Assembly: GCA_963706835.1 (NCBI GenBank)
Contig: CAVPOB010000003.1
Coordinates: 248,001 to 312,000 of the forward strand
DNA from: CAVXYG01 sp963706835
Lineage (GTDB): Bacteria; Actinomycetota; Actinomycetes; S36-B12; GCA-2699445
DNA length: 64,000 nucleotides
Reading direction: 5' to 3'
Position numbers and translations under genes: made by a program. Below, one piece after another: positions 1-9,615 of this stretch (position 1 is its first letter; every line of letters begins with the position of its first letter). The notes below the pieces were generated by a model, which searched no databases, was not told where the DNA came from, and saw nothing but the letters and a program-made list of their open reading frames with translations.

Positions 1-289
1 GTGTACCCGCGGACCACCTCCCCCACCGGATCGGGCAGGGCGGCGACGTCGATCACGGCATCGGCGATGGCGGCGATCCGCTCGGGGGTCAGGGTCAGCC
101 GATCGATGATCGCCGGGGACGTCCCGCGAGTCTGCGGCCCGCTGCACGTCGGCCGCGTTGGCTTGCACGATGGTGTCACTGTCGTCGCGCAGCGCCGCTG
201 CCAGCGCGTGCAGTGCATCGTCCTTGCGCTGCCGGGTGAGTCCGCGCAATGCCGGTGTGACGGCCTTGGCGCGCCGCGCCGTCGGTCAT
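1..289 (-). CDS. proA: Gamma-glutamyl phosphate reductase, N-terminal part (partial, frameshifted)
   Basis: ProA reduces gamma-glutamyl phosphate to glutamate semialdehyde, the second step of proline synthesis. Only the N-terminal ~95 residues lie in the window; the gene runs off the left edge. The recognisable stretches sit in different frames: one around TPALRGLTRQRKDDALHALA and NAADVQRAADSR, the next around IIDRLTLTPERIAAIADAV and LPDPVGEVVRGY. The frame changes near 120-128 (about one base missing) and near 270, just after the ATG at 287-289. Position two genes after proB supports the call. Two indels in 290 bp of a housekeeping gene suggest sequence error, but a pseudogene cannot be excluded. 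Confidence 0.75.
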
Positions 290-332
290 GACCTGCTGCT
301 GTTCGTCCACCCTGGCAGGATACGTGGACCGG

Positions 333-678
333 TCAGGGCAGCTGCGCCACCGACCCGGGGGCGACCACCGCGCCCCGGGACCGTTCCCGCCACATCGAAT
401 GCTGCAGAATCTCCAGTCCCACCAACGACCAGCGCGGCAGCCCGGTGTCGGCCCGGCTGTCCGACCACAGCAGGGCGGCAGCCGCAGCCACCGAGCCCAG
501 TTCCGGGCCCTCGTCCCAGAACTGCAGCTCCGCTCGATCCTCCCGGTAGCGCACGCCGAGGTTCATCGGGTCCATCGCGCACAGCCGGCTGCAGCGCGAC
601 CCGAAGCTCCTCCAACGGGGCCGGCCGCCCCTGCAGGGTGAGCGTGACGTGCCACAGGCTCCCGGCGGCCCGACTCAT
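333..678 (-). CDS. Small hypothetical protein between proB and proA (frameshifted)
   Basis: Unrecognised protein of about 114 residues. The ATG at 676-678 lies 9 bp after the proB stop. The first ~33 residues (MSRAAGSLWHVTLTLQGRPA onward) read in one frame. The rest (MDPMNLGVRYREDRAELQFW onward, ending VAQLP) reads in another, so a single-base indel near 575-600 is likely. The two parts join into an alternating charged/hydrophobic sequence typical of a small alpha/beta domain. No signal peptide or membrane segment is visible. Its place in the proB-proA operon suggests co-transcription, but no function can be inferred. Confidence 0.5.
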
Positions 679-687
679 CGCCGACCC

Positions 688-1818
688 TCAGCGCGGGTCC
701 CGAAGCAGCAGCACGAGGTCATCGCGATGCACGACCTCCCGTTCGTACGCCGACCCCAGCTCTCGGGCCAGCTCCCGTGTCGAGCGGCCCAGCAGGCTGG
801 GCAGCTCCGTTGCATCAAAGTTCACCAGGCCGCGCGCGACCGCCGCTCCGGATTCATCCAACAACTCCACCGGATCTCCGGCCGAGAAGTCCCCTTCGAC
901 CGAAATGACCCCTGCTGGCAGCAGGGATGCCCGTCGTTGGACGACTGCAGCAACTGCTCCGGGATCCAGGACCAGTTGGCCCTGGGGGGTCGAGGCATGC
1001 GCCAGCCAGAGCAGCCTGGTGGGGGCCCGCCGACCGGTGGGGTGGAACACCGTGCCGACATCGCCGCCGGCCAGCGCCGCCTCGGCGTCATCGGCGTGCG
1101 CCAGGATCACCGGCACACCGGCGGCGGTGGCGATCCGGGCCGCCTCCAGTTTGGTGGCCATGCCGCCGCTGCCGACAGCGCTTCGCCCCCGGGTCGTCAC
1201 GCTGCGCAGATCGGCCGCCGTGGCGACATCGGCGATCGGACGGGCGCCGGGGCGCGACGGCGGCTCGGTGAACAGTCCGGGCACATCGGAGAGCAGCACC
1301 AGACCCTCGGCGTGCACCAGGTGGGCAACGAGGGCGGCGAGCCGGTCGTTGTCGCCGAACCGGATCTCGTCGGTGGCAACGGTGTCGTTCTCGTTGACCA
1401 CCGGCACCACACCCAGGGCCAGCAGCCGGAAGAGCGTGCGCTGGGCGTTGCGGTGATGGGCCCGGCGCACCATGTCCTCGGCCGTCAGCAGGACCTGCCC
1501 GGTCATCAGGCCGTGGCTGGCGAACGCTGCGGTGTAGCGCGCCATGAGCAGGCCCTGCCCCACGGCGGCTGCGGCCTGCTGGGTGGCCAGGTCGCGCGGC
1601 CGCTGGCCCAGGGACAGGGCGTCGATGGCGCAGGCGATCGCCCCGGAGGTGACCAGCACGACGTCGGTGCCGGCTCTGCGCCGATGGGCGAGCACCCCCA
1701 CCAGCGCGACCAGTCGCCCCTCGTCCAGGCCGCCGTCCGGTCGGGTCAGCGAGGAGGATCCGACCTTGACGACCAGGCGCGCGGCGCCCGCGATGCTGTC
1801 GCGCGGGCCGCCGATCAT
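688..1818 (-). CDS. proB: Glutamate 5-kinase
   Basis: Phosphorylates glutamate to gamma-glutamyl phosphate, the first and usually proline-inhibited step of proline synthesis, in the cytoplasm. At 376 residues it has the family's full length. An amino-acid kinase domain occupies roughly residues 15-260, with the phosphate-binding VVKVGSSSLT near 16-25, VTSGAI, PVVNENDTVAT and the GSGGMATKLEAA segment. A C-terminal PUA domain (about 285-370) follows. The ATG overlaps the obgE stop as ATGA, so translation is probably coupled. No frame problem is seen. Confidence 0.95.
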   Translation of the reverse strand: MIGGPRDSIAGAARLVVKVGSSSLTRPDGGLDEGRLVALVGVLAHRRRAGTDVVLVTSGAIACAIDALSLGQRPRDLATQQAAAAVGQGLLMARYTAAFASHGLMTGQVLLTAEDMVRRAHHRNAQRTLFRLLALGVVPVVNENDTVATDEIRFGDNDRLAALVAHLVHAEGLVLLSDVPGLFTEPPSRPGARPIADVATAADLRSVTTRGRSAVGSGGMATKLEAARIATAAGVPVILAHADDAEAALAGGDVGTVFHPTGRRAPTRLLWLAHASTPQGQLVLDPGAVAAVVQRRASLLPAGVISVEGDFSAGDPVELLDESGAAVARGLVNFDATELPSLLGRSTRELARELGSAYEREVVHRDDLVLLLRDPR

Positions 1819-3167
1819 CGCCCGGCCAGCCGCTCGTCAGTGCCGCGCGGCCCCCTGCCGCCCCCGCTGGCGGGGATGGCCGGTTCGAAGTCGAAGACCA
1901 CCGCGTCGTCGCCGCCGCCGATCACGACTGCGTCCCCCTGCAACGCCCCGAGCCGCAGCAGCTCCTCCTCCACACCGAGCTTGGCCAGCCGGTCGGCCAG
2001 GTATCCCACGGCCTCGTCGTTGCTGAAGTCCGTCTGGCGCACCCAACGCTCGGGCTTGTCGCCGGTGACGACGAAGTACTCGCCCTGCTTCGCGACGCGG
2101 AAGGGCTGCCCGTCCACCGCGTGCGGCCGCAGCACGATGCGGGTGGGCTCGGCTGCCGGCGACTCGGCCCTGCGCTGCGCCACCAGATCCGCCAGGAAGT
2201 GGGTCAATGCGGGCAGTCCCGCATGGGTCACGGCGGACACGCGGAAGACCGGCAGCCCCCGTTCGCGCAGTGCCGGTTCGGCCAGGTCTGCCAGCGCCTG
2301 GCCGTCGGGCAGGTCGGTCTTTGCCAGCACCGCGACGCGGGGGCGATCGGCCAGGCCGCCATAGCGCTCGAGTTCGGCCTCGATGGTGTCCAGATCGCTG
2401 ACCGGATCGCGGTCGGTCTCCAGCGTCGCGCAATCCAAGACGTGCACCAGGACCGAGCAGCGCTCGATGTGCCGCAGGAACTCCAGCCCCAGGCCCTTGC
2501 CCTGGCTCGCGCCCGGGATCAGGCCCGGGACATCGGCCATGGTGAAGGAGCGCTGTCCGGCATCTACGACGCCGAGGTGCGGGACCAGCGTGGTGAACGG
2601 GTAGTCGGCGATCTTCGGCCTGGCGGCACTCATAGCAGCCACGAGGCTCGACTTCCCGGCACTGGGATAGCCGACCAGCGCTACATCGGCCACGCTCTTC
2701 AGTTCCAGGACGACATCGCGATGCTCGCCCGGCTCGCCGAGCAGGGCGAATCCCGGGGCCTTGCGGCGCCGCGACGCCAGCGCGGCATTGCCCAGACCGC
2801 CGCGGCCGCCGGCCGCCACCACCGTGGAACTGCCGGCGCCCACCAGGTCGGCCAGCACCGTGCCATCGGCCGTCATCACTACCGTGCCGTCGGGCACCGG
2901 AAGGACCAGGTCCCCCCCGCTGGCCCCGGCACGATGGCCACCCTGACCGGGGCGGCCCCGGTCGGCCCGCTGATGGGGGTGGCGGTGAAAGTCGAGCAGC
3001 GTGTTGAGCGCAGGATCGACGACCAGTACGACGCTGCCGCCTCGACCGCCGTTGCCCCCGTCGGGGCCCCCGAGGGGCTTGAACTTCTCCCGGTGCACCG
3101 AGGCGCAGCCGTTGCCGCCATCCCCGGCGCTGACGTGCACGACGACCCGATCGACGAAGGTGGCCAC
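1815..3167 (-). CDS. obgE: Obg-family GTPase (CgtA)
   Basis: Essential GTPase that binds the 50S subunit late in its assembly and is tied to the stringent response. The 450 residues carry all three Obg modules: the glycine-rich N-terminal Obg fold (1-158, with GDGGNG, GGPDGGNGGRGG and GGRGGLGNA), the G domain with GYPSAGKSS (166-174), DVPGL (212-216) and AKTD, and a C-terminal OCT domain (about 340-420). The tail after it is short. Start is the GTG at 3165-3167 (VATFVDRVVVHV). It follows rpmA by 78 bp and overlaps proB by 4 bp, so rplU-rpmA-obgE-proB is probably one transcript. Confidence 0.96.
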   Translation of the reverse strand: MATFVDRVVVHVSAGDGGNGCASVHREKFKPLGGPDGGNGGRGGSVVLVVDPALNTLLDFHRHPHQRADRGRPGQGGHRAGASGGDLVLPVPDGTVVMTADGTVLADLVGAGSSTVVAAGGRGGLGNAALASRRRKAPGFALLGEPGEHRDVVLELKSVADVALVGYPSAGKSSLVAAMSAARPKIADYPFTTLVPHLGVVDAGQRSFTMADVPGLIPGASQGKGLGLEFLRHIERCSVLVHVLDCATLETDRDPVSDLDTIEAELERYGGLADRPRVAVLAKTDLPDGQALADLAEPALRERGLPVFRVSAVTHAGLPALTHFLADLVAQRRAESPAAEPTRIVLRPHAVDGQPFRVAKQGEYFVVTGDKPERWVRQTDFSNDEAVGYLADRLAKLGVEEELLRLGALQGDAVVIGGGDDAVVFDFEPAIPASGGGRGPRGTDERLAGR

Positions 3168-3245
3168 AAACCCCTACCTATGCCGCAAGCCGCCCGCGCG
3201 GGACGGCTTGCTGTGCTGCTGAGCGTCGACCAGCGACGCACACGG

Positions 3246-3500
3246 TCAGTCGACGGCGACGATGTTGACGACACGGCGGCCGCGGGCCGTCCCGAAGTCA
3301 ACGGTGCCTGCCGTCAGCGCGAACAATGTGTCGTCGCCGCCCCGGCCGACGTTGGCTCCCGGATGGAAATGGGTGCCCCGCTGCCGCACGATGATCTCAC
3401 CGGCGCGGACGGTCTGGCCGCCGAACCGCTTCACGCCGAGCCGCTTGCTGTTGCTGTCGCGGCCGTTCTTGGTGCTCGACGCACCCTTCTTATGAGCCAT
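3246..3500 (-). CDS. rpmA: 50S ribosomal protein L27
   Basis: L27 of the large subunit; its N-terminal tail reaches the peptidyl-transferase centre. The 84 residues are the usual length and begin MAHKKGASSTKNGRDSNSKR, without the cleavable N-terminal extension of Firmicutes. The conserved VRAGEIIVRQRGTHFHPGAN core is present. The start lies 6 bp after the rplU stop, as in nearly all bacteria. Confidence 0.97.
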   Translation of the reverse strand: MAHKKGASSTKNGRDSNSKRLGVKRFGGQTVRAGEIIVRQRGTHFHPGANVGRGGDDTLFALTAGTVDFGTARGRRVVNIVAVD

Positions 3501-3506
3501 AGCCGA

Positions 3507-3824
3507 TCACACTCCGCTCTCGATCGCGGTCACGCGCACCCGCGTCAGCGGCTGCCGGTGCCCCTGGCGCCTGCGGGACCCCGTCTTGTTCTTGTACTTG
3601 AAGATCCGGATCTTCGGACCCTTCATGTGCTCGACCACTTCGGCGCTCACCTCGACGCCGGCAAGTGCGGCAGGATCGCTCGTGACCGCGTGGTCATCGC
3701 CAACCAGCAGCAGGGCAGGCAACTGCACGGTGCTGCCGGGGTCACCGGCGACCCGGTCGAGCTCCAGGACATCGCCGACGGCGACCTTCTCCTGGCGACC
3801 ACCTGCGCGGACAATCGCGTACAC
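3507..3824 (-). CDS. rplU: 50S ribosomal protein L21
   Basis: L21 binds 23S rRNA in the large subunit. I choose the GTG at 3822-3824 (VYAIVRAGGRQEKVAVGD) because an AAGGAG ribosome-binding site sits 5 nt upstream, and the resulting 105 residues match the family. The longer reading upstream, beginning MMLGPPPPAYD, looks non-coding. Conserved features are the initial YAIVRAGG, KGPKIRIFKYKNKTG and the basic RRRQGHRQ tail. It heads the rplU-rpmA-obgE-proB cluster, about 120 bp downstream of the rne stop. Confidence 0.96.
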   Translation of the reverse strand: MYAIVRAGGRQEKVAVGDVLELDRVAGDPGSTVQLPALLLVGDDHAVTSDPAALAGVEVSAEVVEHMKGPKIRIFKYKNKTGSRRRQGHRQPLTRVRVTAIESGV

Positions 3825-3943
3825 GGTCTCTCCTTGAGTTCGTGCGGGCTCACCGCGGTCGTACGCGGGAGGGGGCGGACCAAGCATCACCTACAGCGAT
3901 AGTCGCGCCAAGGACTAAGAGTACGGAATCGGCAGTGAGCCGG

Positions 3944-6705
3944 TCAAACGGGGTTGCCAGCAGACCGGTCGGAGTCGCGGTGCTCCGGCGTCGCGGCCTC
4001 AGCGTCGGCCGCAGGGGCCGCCTGGCCCGAGTCGGATGCAGGCGCCTGGTCTGCGGAAGGCTCCGGGACGCCATCTGAGGCGGCCTCGGGTGCGACTTCC
4101 GGCTCCGGCACGGCGTCAGGAGAGGCCTCCGATGCGACCTCCGGCTCCGGCACGGGCAACGACTCCTCGTGAACGAACTCCTCGGCTGCGGCGCCCGGCA
4201 CCGCAGCGGTCACAATCGTGCCGGGGTCCCGAGGCGGAGATCCGTCGTCCTGTTCCGACTGCGGTGCTTCGGCGGCTGCAGCCGAAGCGGACGACTGTTC
4301 CGCTCCCGACACCGTCGCAGACGCGACCTGGGCCGGCACCGATTCACCTGCAGGCGCCTGGTCCGCAGGTCCGGTCGCCTCCGGCGCCGTAGCAACCGCG
4401 GGGACCTCGCCGCCGGACGCAACCGCGGGCGCCTCGCCGCCGGACGCAACCGCGGGACCTCGCCGCCGGACGCAACCGCGGGCGCCTCGCCGCCGGACGC
4501 ATCCGCGTCGCCCTCAGCCGCGGCCCGGTTCATGGTCTCGATCGGATCGTGCGCGCCGGCGGGCTTCACGGGCTTGCGCCGCCCGTTCGCCGGGGCTCCG
4601 TTCAGATCGAAGTGGATCTTGACGCCACGTCCGTTGCACGCATCGCAGGACTCGCTGAACGTCTCCAGCAGCCCGCCGCCGATGCGCTTGCGGGTCATCT
4701 GTGCCAGGCCCAGCGAGGTGATCTCCGTGACTTGGTGCTTGGTCCGGTCCCGGCCGAGGCATTCCACCAGGCGCCGCAGCACGAGGTCCCGATTGCTCTC
4801 CAGGACCATGTCGATGAAGTCGATGACGATGATTCCGCCGATGTCGCGCAACCGCACCTGTCGGACGATTTCCTCGGCCGCCTCGAGGTTGTTCTGGGTG
4901 ACGGTCTCCTCCAGATCGCCGCCCTGTCCGGTGAACTTGCCGGTGTTGACATCGATGACCGTCATCGCCTCGGTGTGCTCGATGATGAGCGACCCGCCCG
5001 AGGGCAGCCACACCTTCCGGTCCAGCGCCTTGGCCAGTTGCTCGTCGATGCGATGGTGGGCGAAGAGGTCCTCAGTGCCCGTCCACTTGTCCAGCCGCTC
5101 AGACAAATCCGGCGCCACCGCGTCCACGTACTCGCGGATCTGCCGCCAGACCCGATCACCGGAGACCTGCAGCCCGCCGAAGTCCTCGTTGAAGAGGTCG
5201 CGCACCACGCGGATCGCCAGCTCCGGCTCGGCGTGCAGCAGTTGCGGCGGCGAGGCGGACCGGGCCTTGCGCTGGATCTCCTCCCACGCCTTGGCCAGTC
5301 GGGTCACGTCGCGCTGCAACTCTTCCTCGGAGGCGCCCTCGGCCGCGGTGCGGACGATGACGCCGGCGTCGTCGGGCACGATGCGCTTGAGGATGCCGCG
5401 CAGCCGGCTGCGCTCGGTGTCCGGCAGTTTCCGGCTGATCCCGGTCATCGAACCGTCCGGCACGAAGACCAGGTAGCGGCCGGGCAGCGAGACCTGGCTG
5501 GTGAGGCGGGCCCCCTTGTGGCCGATCGGGTCTTTGGTGACCTGCACCAGCACGGGGTCGCCCGACTTCAGCGCGAACTCGATACGCTTCGGCTGGCCGT
5601 CCAGGCCCGCAGCATCCCAGTTCACCTCACCGGCGTAGAGCACCGCATTGCGCCCGCGCCCGATATCGACGAACGCGGCCTCCATGCTGGGCAGGACGTT
5701 CTGCACCCTGCCCAGGTACACGTTGCCCACCATGGTGGTCGGCGACCCGGAGTCCTTGGTGACATAGTGCTCGACGAGCACGTCGTCCTCCAGCACGGCG
5801 ATCTGCGTGATGGCGTCGAGCTGCCGCACCACCATCGTGCGGTCCACCGCCTCGCGACGGGCCAGGAATTCCGCCTCGGAGAGGATGGGCGCCCGACGTC
5901 GGCCTGCTTCGCGGCCCTCGCGCCGGCGCTGCTTCTTGGCCTCCAGCCGGGTGGAACCCTTCACCCCGGTGGCCTTCTCCGCCTGCTCCGTCTCCTTGGG
6001 GGCACGCACCTTGGTGACCGTGTTCGGGTCGTCGGAGGCGTTCTCGGCATCGGGGCTGGAGCCGCGCTTGCGGCGCCGCCGCTTCTTGGTGCTCGATGTG
6101 GGTGCGACAGTACCGTCGCCTGCCCCCGGGGCGGATGGCTGAGCCTCCGCGGCGGGCCCTTCCGCGCTCTCCGCCTTCGACTCGCCCGGCGCCTTCGACT
6201 CGCCCGGCGCCTTCGACTGCCCCCGCTGGGCCGATCCGCCCTGCGGCGCCGATTCGCCCTGCGGCGCCGACTCGCCCTGATCCGCCGATTCGCCCTGCCG
6301 TCGCTTCGCCGATTCGCCCTGGTTCGCGGGCCCGCCCTGAGCCCCGGAGCGGCTGCGGTTGCGATTGCGGCTGCGGCTGCGGGCCGGCCGCTGCTCATCG
6401 GCCGCCTCCGCATCGGGCTGCGAGGCGGGCGGAGTCTGAGTCACCGGCAGCTGGGGGGTCTGGAACACGGCCATGGCTGCGGGCCGGACGGTCTGCGGCA
6501 CGGCCGGTGCTGCTGGCGGGGAGGGCTGCGCGGGTTCCTCCTCCGCGCCGAGGAAGGGATTGGCCAGCGGCGGGGGCGGACCTGCGGGCCGAGATGCCGA
6601 CCGCCGCGGGCGCCGTCGGCCAGCCGAGCCCGTGGACTCGCCCTGCTCAGGCCCTGATTCGGCGTCGTTGGATTGCGATGGTGTGGTGTCCTGCTCCTCG
6701 AGCAT
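3944..6705 (-). CDS. rne: Ribonuclease E/G family endoribonuclease (frameshift in the C-terminal repeat)
   Basis: Endonuclease for rRNA/tRNA processing and mRNA decay. Start ATG at 6703-6705 has AAAGGAG 8 nt upstream. Order of parts: a disordered Q/S/R-rich N-terminal region (to ~290), an S1-type RNA-binding domain (GNVYLGRVQNVL near 320), the catalytic core with IVIDFIDM and IDVNTGKF (Asp near 584), the Zn-link SCDACNGRG (~685), and an acidic disordered tail. The tail contains a 27 bp repeat. One unit (near 4455-4480 on the plus strand) has GGG where its sister has GGGG, which shifts the frame. Restoring one base joins the core to the tail ending HRDSDRSAGNPV, about 920 residues. Without correction it ends at 4210. 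Confidence 0.9.
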
Positions 6706-6806
6706 GCGCTCGACTCCTTTTGCGCCTCGGGTGCTTGCACCGCGCAAGGCTGGTTCCGGGCCGAGCGGCCTTGGCGGCAACTCGGCAAAGCCTGTGTTGC
6801 GCCCGG

Positions 6807-7574
6807 TTACGGGCGGGACACTGCCCTCCGGTCCGGATCGAGCGGATCGCCGACGGCGACTCCGTCCTCCGAGAGCGGCCCCTGCGCCAGCCGGCAGATC
6901 CTCGGTGCCTGCGACTGCGGCAGCCCTGCCGCCCGCTCCAGAGCGGTGAGTAGGTCCTTCGGTCGTACCGACGGTGTGACGTGTCGAACAACCACCTGCA
7001 GTATGGCACAGGGCGACCCGTCCGCCACAGATTGTTCACCGGGCCGTACTTCGATCCGCGCTACGGCGCTGCGGACATCCACACTCGTGCGCCCCCGCTT
7101 GGTGACCCGCTCCACCGGCACCGCCGGCATGTCGAGCAGTGCGTTCACCGCCTGCAGCGCCTCGGCGGCCGCGACGTCCGGCAACTCGATCTGCCAGGTA
7201 CTCCCCTGCAACCGCTCGCCGAAGTCGCCGGTCGCTGCGGGCAGCACCTCGACCACATCGAAGCCGGGCGGCAGACCCGAGGCGAGCGCCTGGTGCAGCA
7301 GCCGCGGATCCACCTCGCGGGTCAGGCCGAGCTCCAGGTACTCCGCCTCGCTGGAGACCCCCGTCGGGACGCTGTTGCGGTAGGAGATGCGCGGATGCGG
7401 GCTGAAGCCGGCCGAGAACGCGATGGGAATGCCGGCGCGCCGAATCGCACGTTCGAGCGCCCGCTGGAAGTCGCGAGCGCTGGAGAACCGCATCCGCCCC
7501 GCCTTGCGGTACTGCACCCGGTAGCGGGCCGCGACCGGCGCTACGTCGCGCTGCGGCGGCTGTCGGCGGCTCAT
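6807..7574 (-). CDS. TIGR03936/DUF2344 radical-SAM-linked protein
   Basis: Protein of unknown function that in actinobacteria always follows the TIGR03960 radical-SAM gene. In other phyla the two are fused, so they probably act together. Start ATG at 7572-7574 gives 255 residues, beginning MSRRQPPQRDVAPVAARYRV, 22 bp after the upstream stop. The family signature YRKAGRMRFSSARDFQRALE, then GIPIAFSAGFSPHPRISY and EAEYLELGLTREVDP, is clear. No signal peptide, membrane segment or metal site is seen. Confidence 0.88.
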   Translation of the reverse strand: MSRRQPPQRDVAPVAARYRVQYRKAGRMRFSSARDFQRALERAIRRAGIPIAFSAGFSPHPRISYRNSVPTGVSSEAEYLELGLTREVDPRLLHQALASGLPPGFDVVEVLPAATGDFGERLQGSTWQIELPDVAAAEALQAVNALLDMPAVPVERVTKRGRTSVDVRSAVARIEVRPGEQSVADGSPCAILQVVVRHVTPSVRPKDLLTALERAAGLPQSQAPRICRLAQGPLSEDGVAVGDPLDPDRRAVSRP

Positions 7575-7596
7575 CGGGGGACGCCGGGCATGCCGC

Positions 7597-9531
7597 TCAC
7601 CGCGCGTCCAGGGAGGGCATCGGCGGCATCGGCAGCCACGTCTTGTCGGAGGGGCCGATCTGGATCTGGGTGTCCATGACGTCGCACACGCCGCACGCCG
7701 AGCAGGGCGCCCACCTGCAGTCCGCCACCTCGGTCTGCGACAGCGCGGCCTGCCAGTCGTCCCACAGCCATTCGCGATCGAGTCCGGAATCGAGGTGGTC
7801 CCACGGCAGGACCTCCTCGCCGCCCCGCTCCCGGGTGGTGAACCAGGCCAGATCCACCGGTGCATCCCGCCAGGCCCGCTCGGCGGCATCGACCCAGCGC
7901 TGATAGGAGAAGTGCTCGCTCCACCCGTCGAACCGGCCGCCGGCGCGCCAAGCCTCCTCGATCACCGCGCCCACCCGCCGGTCGCCGCGTGCCAACAGGC
8001 CTTCGATCGCGCCCGGCTCGCCGTCGTGATAGCGGATACCGATGCTGCGCCCGTACTCGCGGTTGCCGCGGATGGCGGCGCGCAGCTTGGCCAGCCGAGC
8101 GTCGGTCGCGGCCGGATCCAGCTGCCCCGCCCACTGGAACGGCGTGTGGGGCTTGGGGACGAAGCCGCCGATGGAGACGGTGCACCGGATGTCGGATCGG
8201 CCGGACACCTCGCGACCGGTCCGGATCACCTCGGCCGCCATATCGGCGATCTGCAGCACGTCTTCGTCGGTCTCGGTGGGCAGACCGCACATGAAGTAGA
8301 GCTTGACGTGCCGCCAGCCCGCGGCGTAGGCGGCCGCGACGGTGCGGATGAGGTCCTCCTCGCTGACCATCTTGTTGATGACCCGGCGCAGTCGCTCGCT
8401 GCCGCCCTCCGGCGCGAAGGTCAGCCCGGAGCGCCGGCCGTTGCGGGTCAGCTCGTTGGCCAGGTCGATGTTGAAGGCATCCACCCGGGTGCTGGGAAGG
8501 CTGAGCGACACCTGGGAGTCCTGGTAGCGGTCGGCCAGTTCGTGGGTCAGGGAGGCGATCTCGGAATGGTCCGCGCTGGACAGGCTCAGCAGTCCGACCT
8601 CTTCGAACCCGGTCGCCCGCAGGCTGGTATCGACCATGTCGGCCAGGACCGCTGCGGAACGCTCGCGCACCGGCCTGGTGATCATGCCGGCCTGGCAGAA
8701 CCGGCACCCGCGGGTGCAGCCGCGGAAGATCTCGACACTGGCCCGCTCATGGACGGTCTCGGCCAGCGGCACCAGGGGCGCCTTCGGGTAGGGCCACTCG
8801 TCAAGGTCCATGAGGGTGTACTTCTCGACCCGGAACGGGATCCCGGGCCGGTTGGGGCGCACCTCGGCGATCGTGCCGTCCGGCTCGTAGGCGACGTCGT
8901 AGAAGGCCGGCACGTAGACCCCGGCCGTGGTGGCGAGTCGGTGCAGCACATCTGCCCGGGACGCATCCTCGGACCGGGCCCGCTCCAGGGCCGCGCTGAT
9001 GGCGAGCACCGCCTCCTCGCCGTCGCCGAGCACCGCGCCGTCGATGAACTCAGCGATCGGCTCCGGGTTGAACGCCGCATGGCCGCCCACGATGACCAGC
9101 GGGTCGTCGGGGCCCCGGTCGGCGGCGCGCAGCGGGATGCCGGCCAGGTCGAGGATGGTGAGCAGGTTCGTGTATCCCAGTTCGGTGGCCAGCGACACCC
9201 CGATGATGTCGAAGGCGCGCAACGGCCGGTGGCTGTCCACCGTGAAGGCCGGCACACCGGCTGCCCGCATCCGCTCCTCGAGGTCGGGCCACACGGCGTA
9301 GGCCCGCTCCGCCAGCGTCCTGGGCCGCTCGTTGAGCACCTCGTACAGGATCTGCATCCCCTGGTTGGGCGCACCGACCTCGTAGGCGTCCGGGTAGCAC
9401 AGCGCCCACCGGACGGGGTGCTCGTCCCAGTCCTTGACCACGGCGTTGACCTCGCCGCCGAGGTATTGGATGGGCTTGGCTACTCGGCCGAGCAGCGGCT
9501 CCAGCACGGGGAACACCGAGGCGACGGGCAC
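7597..9531 (-). CDS. TIGR03960 B12-binding-like radical SAM protein
   Basis: Uncharacterised radical-SAM enzyme, 644 residues, full family length. An N-terminal Rossmann-like half (to ~200, with YPDAYEVGAPNQGMQILYE and VIVGGHAAFNPEPIAEF) resembles the cobalamin-binding fold. The radical-SAM barrel has the 4Fe-4S motif CTRGCRFC (Cys near 271, 275, 278) and TFAPEGGSERLR. A C-terminal cysteine cluster (CRWAPCSACGVC, near 615-627) may hold a second cluster. The substrate is unknown. It is paired with the TIGR03936 gene 22 bp downstream and lies 85 bp beyond the rodA stop. Confidence 0.9.
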   Translation of the reverse strand: MPVASVFPVLEPLLGRVAKPIQYLGGEVNAVVKDWDEHPVRWALCYPDAYEVGAPNQGMQILYEVLNERPRTLAERAYAVWPDLEERMRAAGVPAFTVDSHRPLRAFDIIGVSLATELGYTNLLTILDLAGIPLRAADRGPDDPLVIVGGHAAFNPEPIAEFIDGAVLGDGEEAVLAISAALERARSEDASRADVLHRLATTAGVYVPAFYDVAYEPDGTIAEVRPNRPGIPFRVEKYTLMDLDEWPYPKAPLVPLAETVHERASVEIFRGCTRGCRFCQAGMITRPVRERSAAVLADMVDTSLRATGFEEVGLLSLSSADHSEIASLTHELADRYQDSQVSLSLPSTRVDAFNIDLANELTRNGRRSGLTFAPEGGSERLRRVINKMVSEEDLIRTVAAAYAAGWRHVKLYFMCGLPTETDEDVLQIADMAAEVIRTGREVSGRSDIRCTVSIGGFVPKPHTPFQWAGQLDPAATDARLAKLRAAIRGNREYGRSIGIRYHDGEPGAIEGLLARGDRRVGAVIEEAWRAGGRFDGWSEHFSYQRWVDAAERAWRDAPVDLAWFTTRERGGEEVLPWDHLDSGLDREWLWDDWQAALSQTEVADCRWAPCSACGVCDVMDTQIQIGPSDKTWLPMPPMPSLDAR

Positions 9532-9615
9532 TGCATCCTCCGAGGTCGGCTGCGCGGACGGGCGACCTCCAGGGTACCGACCCTCCGCAGTCGGCCGCGC
9601 TGCCTCGCGTCGGCC

